A stretch of 41,831 bases of DNA from Planctomycetota bacterium (lineage in GTDB: Bacteria > Planctomycetota > SZUA-567): the NCBI GenBank assembly GCA_031270685.1, contig JAISXA010000212.1, positions 1-41,831 on the forward strand, written 5' to 3'. Below, piece after piece: positions 1 to 6,787 of the stretch. The stretch's first letter is position 1. The number at the start of each line of letters is the position of its first letter. Below the pieces are notes generated by a model. The model made no database searches and was not told where the DNA came from. It was given only the letters and a program-made list of their open reading frames with translations. Both the position numbers and the translations under genes were made by a program.

Positions 1-1
1 C

Positions 2-358
2 GGCCTGGCGACGGTTCGGCGCGTGCTGAGCAGGATTTTCCCTGGAAAGGAGGCGGAAGAGATGGCGCTTACGCTTGCGGAAGAATTGAAACTTGAGGGC
101 AGGGCGGAGGGCGAGGCCAGAGGCAGGATGAAGGGCAAGGCGGAGGGTAAGGCGGAGGGTGAGGCTATAGGCGAGGCCAGAGGCGAGGCTATAGGCAAAA
201 TGAACTCGCTGGTCAGCGTTTTGACCGCGCGTTTCGGGAAGGTTCCCGTTTCCCTGGAAAAGAGAATCACCGGAATCAAGGAATCCGACCGCATCGAGAA
301 ATTGACCTTTTTCGCGGCGACCTGCGATTCCCTTGAAGCGTTCAAGAAGGGAATGTGA
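2..358 (+). CDS. C-terminal part of Rpn-family recombination-promoting nuclease/putative transposase (5' truncated by window edge)
   Basis: The reading frame is open back to the first bases of the window, so the GTG at 23 is probably not the true start and the PD-(D/E)XK nuclease domain lies outside. What remains is a charged linker built of repeated (K/R/I)GEA-type units, roughly residues 25-60, and a C-terminal DUF4351-like segment (LVSVLTARFGKVP...). Both are typical of the tail of Rpn/YhgA-like proteins, which in Escherichia coli promote RecA-independent recombination. The linker is encoded by a short imperfect DNA repeat (gaggc / aaggcgga), a likely site of copy-number change. The family call rests on the tail only; the catalytic residues cannot be seen. 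A dense patch of hairpin repeats begins 3 nt after the stop. Confidence 0.7.
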   Translation, partial: GLATVRRVLSRIFPGKEAEEMALTLAEELKLEGRAEGEARGRMKGKAEGKAEGEAIGEARGEAIGKMNSLVSVLTARFGKVPVSLEKRITGIKESDRIEKLTFFAATCDSLEAFKKGM

Positions 359-360
359 TC

Positions 361-643
361 GTGGACTTGTGGGGGAAATCGGGCCAACCGCCGCCCGATT
401 TCCTCCAAAGATGTTACTGCTTACGGGCCAATGGGTTGATTTTTCGCCAAGTCCTGCGATAGCGCCGACCTTGCAATAATTTCCAACGTAAAATGGAAAC
501 TTGGGGCGTTCGTTTCAGAAGCGTTTTTTGCAACGTCGCGGGTTTGGGTCGAATTGACGAAAAAACAACCCATTGAAACGAAAGCGGTTGAATCTTTAAA
601 GGAAATCGGGCGGCGGTTGGCCCGATTTCCTTTAAAAGTCGAC
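361..643. repeat. Paired-hairpin element, copy A (long form)
   Basis: Begins GTGGACTT right after the Rpn stop and ends AAAAGTCGAC. The left hairpin has stem GAAATCGGGC with 8-nt loop CAACCGCC at 385-392. The right hairpin (594-638) has an 18-bp perfect stem CTTTAAAGGAAATCGGGC and loop GGCGGTTG at 612-619, i.e. the same hairpin inverted. The stretch 411-500 (gatgttactgctta..., ttgcaataatt) matches the centre of copies B (10758-10954) and C (15411-15608). About 90 nt before the right hairpin are not shared. No open frame here looks coding. It occupies most of the space between two convergent genes. Confidence 0.85.
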
Positions 644-742
644 ATGATCGTATCAAGATAAAAACAATTCATTGAAACGAAAGCAGTTGAATCTTTAAAG
701 GAAATTCGGCGGCGGTTGGCCCGATTTCCTTTGGAAGTCGAC
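571..742. repeat. Direct tandem duplication of the right-hand hairpin (73-nt units)
   Basis: Two nearly identical 73-nt units lie at 571-643 and 670-742, offset by 99 nt. Each starts CATTGAAACGAAAGC and ends GTCGAC after a hairpin with loop GGCGGTTG (612-619 and 711-718). The second copy carries GAAATTCGG in the left arm against CCCGATTTC on the right, so its stem is imperfect while the first is perfect. The pair shows that the hairpin with its A-rich flank can be duplicated as a module. Confidence 0.85.
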
Positions 743-778
743 TGATTGATTATTCCTCGAGTGGTGTGTTCCGTGTTG

Positions 779-812
779 CGCCTCCCTGTGTGCGGGGAGG
801 CGTTTTTCTTTT
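779..812 (+). terminator. Rho-independent terminator, plus strand
   Basis: Stem CGCCTCCC (779-786) pairs with GGGAGGCG (795-802) across a short loop and is followed by TTTTTCTTTT. The T tract follows only on the plus strand. The nearest plus-strand gene ends about 420 nt upstream, so either its transcript runs through the repeats or the repeat region itself is transcribed. Confidence 0.8.
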
Positions 813-837
813 CCGGAGGGAAGTGGACTTTTGCGCG

Positions 838-1584
838 TCAGTTGCCGTAACGGAGGCGTTCGGCGAGGAATTCGGGCAAGCCGGCGCCGAGTATGAGTTC
901 GATGGTTTTCTCGCGGTCGTATTCGACGCGGTGGTATTCGACATCCTCGCCGTCGAACATCAGCCACGATGGGCGCCAGTCGCCGTCGCGGGGCTGTCCG
1001 ACCGAACCGACCGAGACATACGCTTTTTCCCGGCCGATATGAAAACGGGTTTTCCGAATTTGACCGCCGTCGTGCGGGAAAATGTAGCCGACTTCGGTGC
1101 CGAGGAACGCGCGGTGGTTGTGACCGACGAAACAGATGTTGAAGCCGACGAATTCCTCCTGAAGCGTGCGGATGAGATGGAGGAACGCCCACGGGCTGTC
1201 CGCCTCGCGGACGTAATCGAGCAGCGGATTGCGAATGCTGCCGTGGACGAAGCGGAGATTTTCCCGGTTGTGTTCGCAGGAGAGGGAGCTGATGTAGTCG
1301 AGCGTTTCGCGCCGGCGCAACATGCGCGCGGTCCAGTCGATCGCGGTCTGCGCCAGAGGCGTGAACTGCTCCGCGCCGTAAAGAACGGCGTGTTCGTGGT
1401 TGCCCATGAGCACGACCGAGCAGCGGTCGCGGACGATCGCCAGGCACTCGGCCGGCTGCGGGCCGTAACCGACGGTGTCGCCGAGGCAGATGATTTCGTC
1501 GGGTTGGCGGCGCTCAATGTCGGCCATCACCGCTTCGAGCGCGGCGAGGTTGGCGTGGACATCGGATATGAAAGCCGTTTTCAT
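838..1584 (-). CDS. Calcineurin-like metallophosphoesterase (YfcE/ApaH-like, Metallophos_2)
   Basis: A 248-aa cytosolic phosphoesterase with the full two-metal signature in order: SDVHANL (D-x-H) at the N-terminus, GDTVGYGP, GNHEHA (GNHE/D), FVHGS near mid-protein and GHNHRAF towards the C-terminus. This layout is that of the single-domain family that includes YfcE and Ap4A-type hydrolases; the substrate cannot be told. The ATG at 1584 is chosen because AAAAGGG lies about 10 nt upstream and homology starts at MKTAFISDVH. An ATG at 1593 is possible. It follows a second phosphoesterase on the same strand after a 185-nt gap holding a 9-bp palindrome. Confidence 0.85.
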   Translation of the reverse strand: MKTAFISDVHANLAALEAVMADIERRQPDEIICLGDTVGYGPQPAECLAIVRDRCSVVLMGNHEHAVLYGAEQFTPLAQTAIDWTARMLRRRETLDYISSLSCEHNRENLRFVHGSIRNPLLDYVREADSPWAFLHLIRTLQEEFVGFNICFVGHNHRAFLGTEVGYIFPHDGGQIRKTRFHIGREKAYVSVGSVGQPRDGDWRPSWLMFDGEDVEYHRVEYDREKTIELILGAGLPEFLAERLRYGN

Positions 1585-1694
1585 GTTGCCCATATCCCTT
1601 TTGTACCTATTTGGAGGCATTGGTCAAGTCGGCAATCGTCGCAACCCGACTGGTTCTCCGTCTCCGATCCCTCCGTGCCGCGCCCCTTTGCCGG

Positions 1695-1714
1695 ATTCCC
1701 GCGTTCGCGGGAAT
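1695..1714. repeat. Short REP-like palindrome
   Basis: ATTCCCGCG TT CGCGGGAAT is a perfect 9-bp inverted repeat in the gap between the two phosphoesterase genes. It resembles the ATTCCCGC/GCGGGAAT palindromes common in several bacterial genomes. It lacks a T tract and the AACCGCC loop of the other repeats here, so it belongs to another class. Only one copy is present in the window. Confidence 0.5.
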
Positions 1715-1769
1715 AAGTGTTGCGGATGGGAGAAATCCGGAAAGGCGGAAGCCGGGTTGACCGGGGGCG

Positions 1770-2549
1770 TTATTCGAATTCCGCCAACATGATCGGCTTA
1801 TGCCCGAGATGGTCACTGGCGGCGAGAACGTAGCGCGTGCCGCCGATGACGACATCCTCGCCCGGCCGCCGTCGCGACGAGGGCGCGTGGATATGACCGA
1901 AAACGCAAATATCGACGCCAAAGCGGGAAATGACGTCGGTTATCGGAGTCGGGGCGCCGTCTTCGCCGAGCGGGGGGAAATGGGTGACGGCCACCTTCAG
2001 CGCCGCGACCTTCGGCAGACCGGAAAGACTTAGCCGCAAGCGGTCCATTTCGCGCGCACGGATCTTCAGCGGGTCGCCCTCCCGCTTGGCGCGTGCCAAG
2101 TCTTTCGGCGTCTTCTCTTCCGCTTCCCCGCCGGTTTCAAGATAATCGAACGGCCAGACGATGTCGGGAAAGTCCCACAAACGGCTTCCCCCGACCGCGA
2201 GCCCGCCGACGATGACCTGGTTGTTCTGGATGAAATGCATGCCCTTGAGGCCGAGCCGGTTGAGTTTGCCCAGGGATTGCCACCAGTAGTCATGGTTGCC
2301 GCGCACCATGATCTTTTCGCCGGGAAGCGCGGCAAGCCATTCCAGGTCGGGAAGGGCTTTGTCGAGCCGAATGCCCCAGGATATGTCGCCCGGGATCAGA
2401 ACCACGTCGTCGGGACCGACGGAATCGCGCCAATTGCCTTCGATCCGGCTGGCGTGGTCGCGCCAATGCGGCCCGAAAACATCCATCGGCTTGTCCGACG
2501 CAAAGGAGAGATGGGGATCGGAAAGCGCAAAAAGGCGGCGCTTGGTCAT
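1770..2549 (-). CDS. Calcineurin-like metallophosphoesterase (COG1768-type predicted phosphohydrolase)
   Basis: A 259-aa cytosolic phosphoesterase. Metal ligands are visible in LSDPHLSF (D-x-H), IPGDISWG, MVRGNHDYWW (GNHD), VTHFPPL and VFGHIHAP. The long insertion between GNHD and THF, with LWDFPDIVWPF, resembles the COG1768 group. Substrate unknown. The start is the ATG at 2549, preceded by GGAAGG at good distance. A longer open frame upstream is noise overlapping the next gene. It begins 37 nt after the TPR/alpha-CTD gene, so the two are probably co-transcribed, with the smaller phosphoesterase possibly third in the operon. Confidence 0.85.
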   Translation of the reverse strand: MTKRRLFALSDPHLSFASDKPMDVFGPHWRDHASRIEGNWRDSVGPDDVVLIPGDISWGIRLDKALPDLEWLAALPGEKIMVRGNHDYWWQSLGKLNRLGLKGMHFIQNNQVIVGGLAVGGSRLWDFPDIVWPFDYLETGGEAEEKTPKDLARAKREGDPLKIRAREMDRLRLSLSGLPKVAALKVAVTHFPPLGEDGAPTPITDVISRFGVDICVFGHIHAPSSRRRPGEDVVIGGTRYVLAASDHLGHKPIMLAEFE

Positions 2550-2586
2550 GAGCGCCGCCTTCCGGTCTTGATGCGCGCCCCCATGG

Positions 2587-3900
2587 TCATTCCTGGCTGT
2601 CCTTGAAGGACAGGCCCATTTCATTGAGCTTTTTCTTGATCTCGGTAAGCGAGACGCGGCCGAAGTTGCGGGCGGAGGCGAGTTCGCTCTCGGACTTGTC
2701 GACCAGTTCGCCGATGGTGGCGATGCCGAGCGTTTCCATGCACTTGCGGGCGCGAACGCCGAGTTCGAGTTCGTCGATGGATTTGCCGAGAATCTCGCTG
2801 CTGGCATTCCTGCGCTGGCGCTCCATGGCCTGGCGGGTGGCTGCGTCCTCGCGCATCATGCCGAGGCGAAGACCCTTAGCGGCGAGCATTTCCTTGATTT
2901 CGCGCAGGCTGGTTTCGCCAAAATTCTTGTAAGCCAGCATTTCGCTTTCGGTGCGTTTGATGAGGTCGCCGAGGCAAAGGATGTTCATGCTCGAGAGACA
3001 GTTGCGGCTGCGTACCGAAAGCTCGAAATCCGAGACCGGCACGCGCAGAATCGCCTCCAGCCGTTCCGACTGCTTCGTTTCCTCCGGGGAATAATACATG
3101 TTGGCCGCGGCTTCCGCGTTGGCGAGGAACAACTTGGCGCGGCGATTGGCGGGAGCGATTTTCAGCGCGCGGCGGCAACAGACAACCGCCTGGTCGTAGT
3201 CCTCCTCGTCCTCGTGGATAAGAGCGAGATTGAGGCAGGCGTGGACGTAGACGCGGTTGCTCTCGGGGCCGATCCGGCTGTAGAATTCCTTGGCCAGACT
3301 GTCCAGTCCGCGAAGGTCGGCGAGATAGGCGGCGCGGAAAAGGCATTCGGCGTAGGTCGGGGCGATGTCAATGGAGCGACGGTAGCTGTCGAGAGCATCC
3401 TGGTAACGGCCGCTGTCCTCGTAGACGCGCCCGAGAAAGAAGTCGAGTTCCGGTTTATCGGAAAATTGTCTGCGCTGGCGCTCCGCCATCTCCATCGCCT
3501 CGTCAAGCTTGCCCCGCCGGCGCAGCGAGTCGATGGGCTTGAGCGCGAAGGGGGCGACCGTCGGGGCGCCCCGCGCGGCGCGCTGGAAGAACTTGTACGC
3601 CTCCTCGTGGCGTCCATTGTTCTCGTGGTTGATGCCGAGGATTATGGCACCGAGAGGATGGTCGGCGGCCTTTTCCGCGTAGGCGACCGCCTTGGAAAGG
3701 GGGCCGATGGCGTACCACGCCGCCGCTCTTCTCGCGTCCGCGTCGCTCAGGCCGTCGAGCGATTCCGCCGTCTGTTCGGCGCACCTTGGCCAGTCCTCGT
3801 CTCCGCTGGCCAGGCTGGCAAGATAAAACAGAGCCTCGAGGTCGGCAGGTTCGGCCAAAAGGATTTCGGCGGTTTTAGACTTGGCGGTATCGACGCTCAT
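2587..3900 (-). CDS. TPR protein with two RNA polymerase alpha C-terminal-like domains
   Basis: A 437-aa protein. Residues 1 to about 270 are tetratricopeptide repeats (e.g. [20 protein letters not shown]). Two RpoA-CTD-like (HhH) domains follow at about 285-350 and 370-437. The first keeps the residues that contact UP-element DNA in E. coli alpha: VRSRNC matches R265, N268 and C269, and [10 protein letters not shown] keeps G296, S299 and E302 but has T at K298. The second has VRARKC (N268 to K) and [10 protein letters not shown]. There is no alpha N-terminal domain, so this is not RpoA. Proteins of this build are known in planctomycete-like genomes; their job is not established. Start ATG 3900 has GGAGG upstream, and a promoter lies at 3990-4018. 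It heads a three-gene unit with two phosphoesterases. Confidence 0.85.
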   Translation of the reverse strand: MSVDTAKSKTAEILLAEPADLEALFYLASLASGDEDWPRCAEQTAESLDGLSDADARRAAAWYAIGPLSKAVAYAEKAADHPLGAIILGINHENNGRHEEAYKFFQRAARGAPTVAPFALKPIDSLRRRGKLDEAMEMAERQRRQFSDKPELDFFLGRVYEDSGRYQDALDSYRRSIDIAPTYAECLFRAAYLADLRGLDSLAKEFYSRIGPESNRVYVHACLNLALIHEDEEDYDQAVVCCRRALKIAPANRRAKLFLANAEAAANMYYSPEETKQSERLEAILRVPVSDFELSVRSRNCLSSMNILCLGDLIKRTESEMLAYKNFGETSLREIKEMLAAKGLRLGMMREDAATRQAMERQRRNASSEILGKSIDELELGVRARKCMETLGIATIGELVDKSESELASARNFGRVSLTEIKKKLNEMGLSFKDSQE

Positions 3901-3989
3901 GTGTATCCGGGCCTCCGATGGTTTAATCAATCAATTAAATCAATAAAAAACCGCGCCGAACCGACAGGCGGTCCGACTAGGATGACAAC

Positions 3990-4018
3990 ATTATAATCCA
4001 AATCGGCTTTGCTTACAA
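3990..4018 (-). promoter_or_regulatory. Sigma70-type promoter of the TPR/alpha-CTD gene
   Basis: On the minus strand TTGTAA (4018-4013) and a perfect TATAAT (3995-3990) are 17 nt apart. Transcription would start near 3983, giving a leader of roughly 80 nt before the ATG at 3900. The leader holds a weak GC-rich hairpin followed by TTTTTT (about 3940-3965), which could attenuate but has only a short stem. Confidence 0.75.
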
Positions 4019-4042
4019 GAAGTATTCCGCGGCGCGCCGATT

Positions 4043-5200
4043 TTAACCCTTGGCGGACGTTCCTTCCGTTTCGAAGGCCAAGACGCCTCTTATCAATATG
4101 TCGCTTCCGACAGGGACGCATTCGCGCACCGCGACAGGCAGCGCCTGGTTCATGCGCGTTAAACCGGCATCCCCCACCGGCGACAACCCGCTTCCCAGAA
4201 GCTTGGGGGCTATGAAGGCGAGAACCTCGTCCACCATGCGTTCGCGCAGCAGGGCGGCCGCAACGCCGCTTCCGCCTTCGCAAAGAACCGAGTTCACGCC
4301 CATCCGTGATAGCGCCCGCAACGCATCGGGCAGGAAGACCTTCCCCATTCCATCACGCGGCGTAGGGAGAATATCCGCGCCCGCATCGGCGAGGGCGCGG
4401 GCACGCGGGTGTTCGGTCGGAACGCAAGTGACGATAATGACCCGACCTCCCGGCGAGACGAGCATTTTCGCGGTCGGCGGCGTTCTGGCGTCGCTGTCCA
4501 ACACTACCCGTTTCGGCTGGGGATGACGTTCCGGCCCCCCCCGACGGGCTAATGCTTCGCCCCGGACGGTGAGCAGCGGGTCATCGGCGAGGGCGGCGCC
4601 AACGCCGATAAGTATCGCATCGGAGCGGGAGCGAAGGTCATGTACCAGTTCCCGGCTTTCCCCGCCCGATACCCACCGGCTGTCACCGGAGGGGGTCGCG
4701 ATTTTGCCGTCCAGCGTCATGGCGTATTTCAGGGTCACGTACGCGGTTCCGCTTCGCGCCCGCTTGAAAAACCCCCGGGCGACGTATTCCGCCTCCTCGG
4801 CGCGCAATCCGACGCGGGTCGGCACCGACAGTTCGCGGAGGCGTTCGATGCCGCCGGCGTTCCGGGGATTGGGATCCCGGACGGCTGCGACCACTTCCGC
4901 CACCCCGGCGTCCGCAAGCGCTTCGACGCACGGCGGCTGACGACCCCAGGCCGTGCAGGGACTGAGCGTGACATAAACGGTCGCGCCCTGCGCCTTGCCG
5001 CCGGCGGCTCGAATGGCCATCGCCTCGGCGTGCAGATCGCCGCACCGGTCGTGCCAACCTTCGCCGACGACGGCGCCGTCCCGGACGAGGACGCATCCCA
5101 CCGGCGGATTGGGAGCGACCCGTCCTTCGCCGTTTTTCGCCAATTCCACCGCCCTGTCCATGAAGGCGGCTTCCTCCGGACGGAACGCATCCTCACGCAC
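4043..5200 (-). CDS. ribD: Bifunctional riboflavin biosynthesis protein RibD (deaminase/reductase)
   Basis: A 385-aa cytosolic enzyme for the second and third steps of riboflavin synthesis. The N-terminal deaminase has the zinc-site motif HAE (57-59) and Cys82/Cys91 in PCTAWGRQPPC. The C-terminal reductase starts near residue 155 (YVTLKYAMTLDGKIAT) and has LRSRSDAILIGVGAALADDP and CEGGSGVAAALL. Two features are unusual: the residue before PC is Ser rather than the usual Glu, and the expected His of PCxHxGRTPPC is missing. The zinc ligands remain. Start GTG 5200 lies 4 nt after the stop of the mutarotase gene, suggesting translational coupling. No other rib gene is in the window. Confidence 0.93.
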   Translation of the reverse strand: MREDAFRPEEAAFMDRAVELAKNGEGRVAPNPPVGCVLVRDGAVVGEGWHDRCGDLHAEAMAIRAAGGKAQGATVYVTLSPCTAWGRQPPCVEALADAGVAEVVAAVRDPNPRNAGGIERLRELSVPTRVGLRAEEAEYVARGFFKRARSGTAYVTLKYAMTLDGKIATPSGDSRWVSGGESRELVHDLRSRSDAILIGVGAALADDPLLTVRGEALARRGGPERHPQPKRVVLDSDARTPPTAKMLVSPGGRVIIVTCVPTEHPRARALADAGADILPTPRDGMGKVFLPDALRALSRMGVNSVLCEGGSGVAAALLRERMVDEVLAFIAPKLLGSGLSPVGDAGLTRMNQALPVAVRECVPVGSDILIRGVLAFETEGTSAKG

Positions 5201-5204
5201 GGGG

Positions 5205-5630
5205 TCAGGCCCTGGGTTGTACGACGCCGACGGTGAGAAGCAGATTCGCGTAGGTACGCTGTTCTCCGGACGCGATCACCAGGCTGGTGTCGGGACTTAG
5301 CGCCTCTTCGTAGAATTCGAACCTGCCCTTCGGCTCGAAAACAGCGGAAGCGTCGATCAGTTTGCGGTATTCCTGGACGATCTCCGGCATCTTGCCGTCG
5401 GGAGGAGTCATGTAAAAGGCGGATTCCACGGGGATCGTTTCAACGAGCGCCTTGATGATGTCCACGCCGCCGATCATGCCGGAAACGAAATTCAGGAACA
5501 CGACGCGCGCCTCCGGGTTCGCCTTGACGGTTACGGGGTAGTTGGAATCGGCGAGAAGAATCCGCGCGCCGTGGCCCGCTTCCGCCAGCGCCTGGATCAG
5601 TTCGGGATGGATGATGGTGGTTTTCAGCAT
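5205..5630 (-). CDS. RbsD/FucU-family sugar mutarotase
   Basis: 141 aa, the usual length of RbsD/FucU proteins, which interconvert anomers or pyranose/furanose forms of ribose, fucose and similar sugars. Diagnostic segments are HPELIQALAEAGHG with the catalytic-type His20, ILLADSNYP (Asp28), and GEQRTYANLLLTVGVV near the C-terminus, equivalent to the Y-x-N motif of the family. The ATG at 5630 has a strong AGGAGG 6 nt upstream. It lies between a PP-loop enzyme and ribD. A role with the sugar importer at 15.6-21.4 kb is plausible but not shown by proximity. Fucose versus ribose specificity cannot be read from the sequence. Confidence 0.88.
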   Translation of the reverse strand: MLKTTIIHPELIQALAEAGHGARILLADSNYPVTVKANPEARVVFLNFVSGMIGGVDIIKALVETIPVESAFYMTPPDGKMPEIVQEYRKLIDASAVFEPKGRFEFYEEALSPDTSLVIASGEQRTYANLLLTVGVVQPRA

Positions 5631-5692
5631 ATGTTTCCTCCTGTTAAAGAAGTCGAACCCTCGTCATGATGCGCCGGCGGCGCGTTTGAAAA

Positions 5693-6787
5693 TCATGACC
5701 GTTCACGAGGCGGGGCAACCGGATCGCCGCCGATTGAAGAAATCCCCGCGTTCCACGAACTACGAACCCGCTTTTCCAATTCCCGCAGCGTCTCCGGATC
5801 GACGACCGCGAATTCCCTCTCCGGCGCCTCGTCTTCGCGCCCTTCCCGCCAGCGCCGGACGCAAGCCCGGCCCCGCTCGCGCATCTTGGAAAAAAACACG
5901 GCCAGGCCGGCCGACAGCGCTTCGAACCGGTCCGTTTTCGCACCGCGAAGCAGAACGACCGCGCCGTTTTTCTCGGCGTTGATGTACAGGAAATCCTCCG
6001 GGCGGGCGAGTTCACCAAGGCGGCGGTTTTCGTCCTCGCTGCGGCTGGCGACGATCCGCGTCGCCGGCCCGGGAAGGTAGTGGCGGCCGACCTTGAGCAG
6101 TTCAACCTCCTCGGCGCCCCAATCCGGGGTAAACCGCATCAGGTCGGCGAGCCTGCCGGAGAAACACGCGTCCGTGAGCAGGCAGCCGCCTGCGGGCGTG
6201 GGGTAGACGCCCAGGCCCACCCGTTCGGCAAGCTCCATTTGGATCCGGCGTCCGCGGCCGGAGATGCCGAAAAGGAGTTTCCGGTCGATCCAGTTTTTCG
6301 TTTCGGGGATGGTCATGTCCAGCAGCCGCGCGGAAAGCGGGCGCAGGTGGAGGCCGGCGAACCCCCACTCCGCCGCCAGCCGGTCGACGAGGCGGACGGC
6401 GTCGCGCCGTTGGCTCATCGGGCGCTGGCCCACGACCTCGCCGGAGACCAGGAAATCCGCGCCCTTTTCGGTCATCAGATCGAAGCCGGCCCGGATGGTG
6501 AGCAGTCGGCAATCGATGCAGGGATTGAGGTTTCTTCCGTAGCCGTATTTGGGCTTCTTGACGATCGCGATGGTTTCCCCGGTCAAATCCGGAAACGCCG
6601 TCTCGGCCGCGCCCAGCTTTATCGCCGCGTTGCCGATCCGTTCGCGCGCGCTTTCCGGCCGCTCCGTTCCGTGAAAGCAGTTTTCCGCGTGCAGGGCGAC
6701 GACGCGGATGCCCTGGAGCGCCATGAGCCGCATGGCGAGAAGCGAATCCAATCCGCCGGAAAGAAGGGCGATGCAGGATCTGGTCAT
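5693..6787 (-). CDS. PP-loop ATPase, MnmA/ThiI-like tRNA thiolation enzyme homologue
   Basis: A 364-aa protein with an N-terminal ATP pyrophosphatase P-loop SGGLDS (residues 9-14), a Cys pair in NPCIDC and a further Cys in PTPAGGCLLTDACFSG, the arrangement of MnmA-like tRNA thiouridylases. The segment GADFLVSGEVVGQRPMSQR is typical of a group often annotated as ThiI- or TrmU-like. The exact tRNA position is not known. A C-terminal extension of about 100 residues (from about 265) follows the catalytic part. Its ATG overlaps the dnaB stop (TAATG), so the two are coupled. A larger open frame running upstream through dnaB is a shadow. Confidence 0.8.
   Translation of the reverse strand: MTRSCIALLSGGLDSLLAMRLMALQGIRVVALHAENCFHGTERPESARERIGNAAIKLGAAETAFPDLTGETIAIVKKPKYGYGRNLNPCIDCRLLTIRAGFDLMTEKGADFLVSGEVVGQRPMSQRRDAVRLVDRLAAEWGFAGLHLRPLSARLLDMTIPETKNWIDRKLLFGISGRGRRIQMELAERVGLGVYPTPAGGCLLTDACFSGRLADLMRFTPDWGAEEVELLKVGRHYLPGPATRIVASRSEDENRRLGELARPEDFLYINAEKNGAVVLLRGAKTDRFEALSAGLAVFFSKMRERGRACVRRWREGREDEAPEREFAVVDPETLRELEKRVRSSWNAGISSIGGDPVAPPRERS

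Noticed and set aside
361-742. CRISPR array
   Set aside because: Repeats are hairpin pairs with 99-nt period in only two copies, without regular unique spacers or cas genes.
695-1517. Minus-strand alternative frames rich in Arg/Pro/Ser over the first phosphoesterase
   Set aside because: They are frame-shifted readings of the phosphoesterase and contain no domain.
2587-3900. Annotation as RNA polymerase subunit alpha (rpoA)
   Set aside because: Only CTD-like domains are present, twice, behind TPRs; the alpha N-terminal dimerisation domain is absent and no ribosomal-protein genes flank it.
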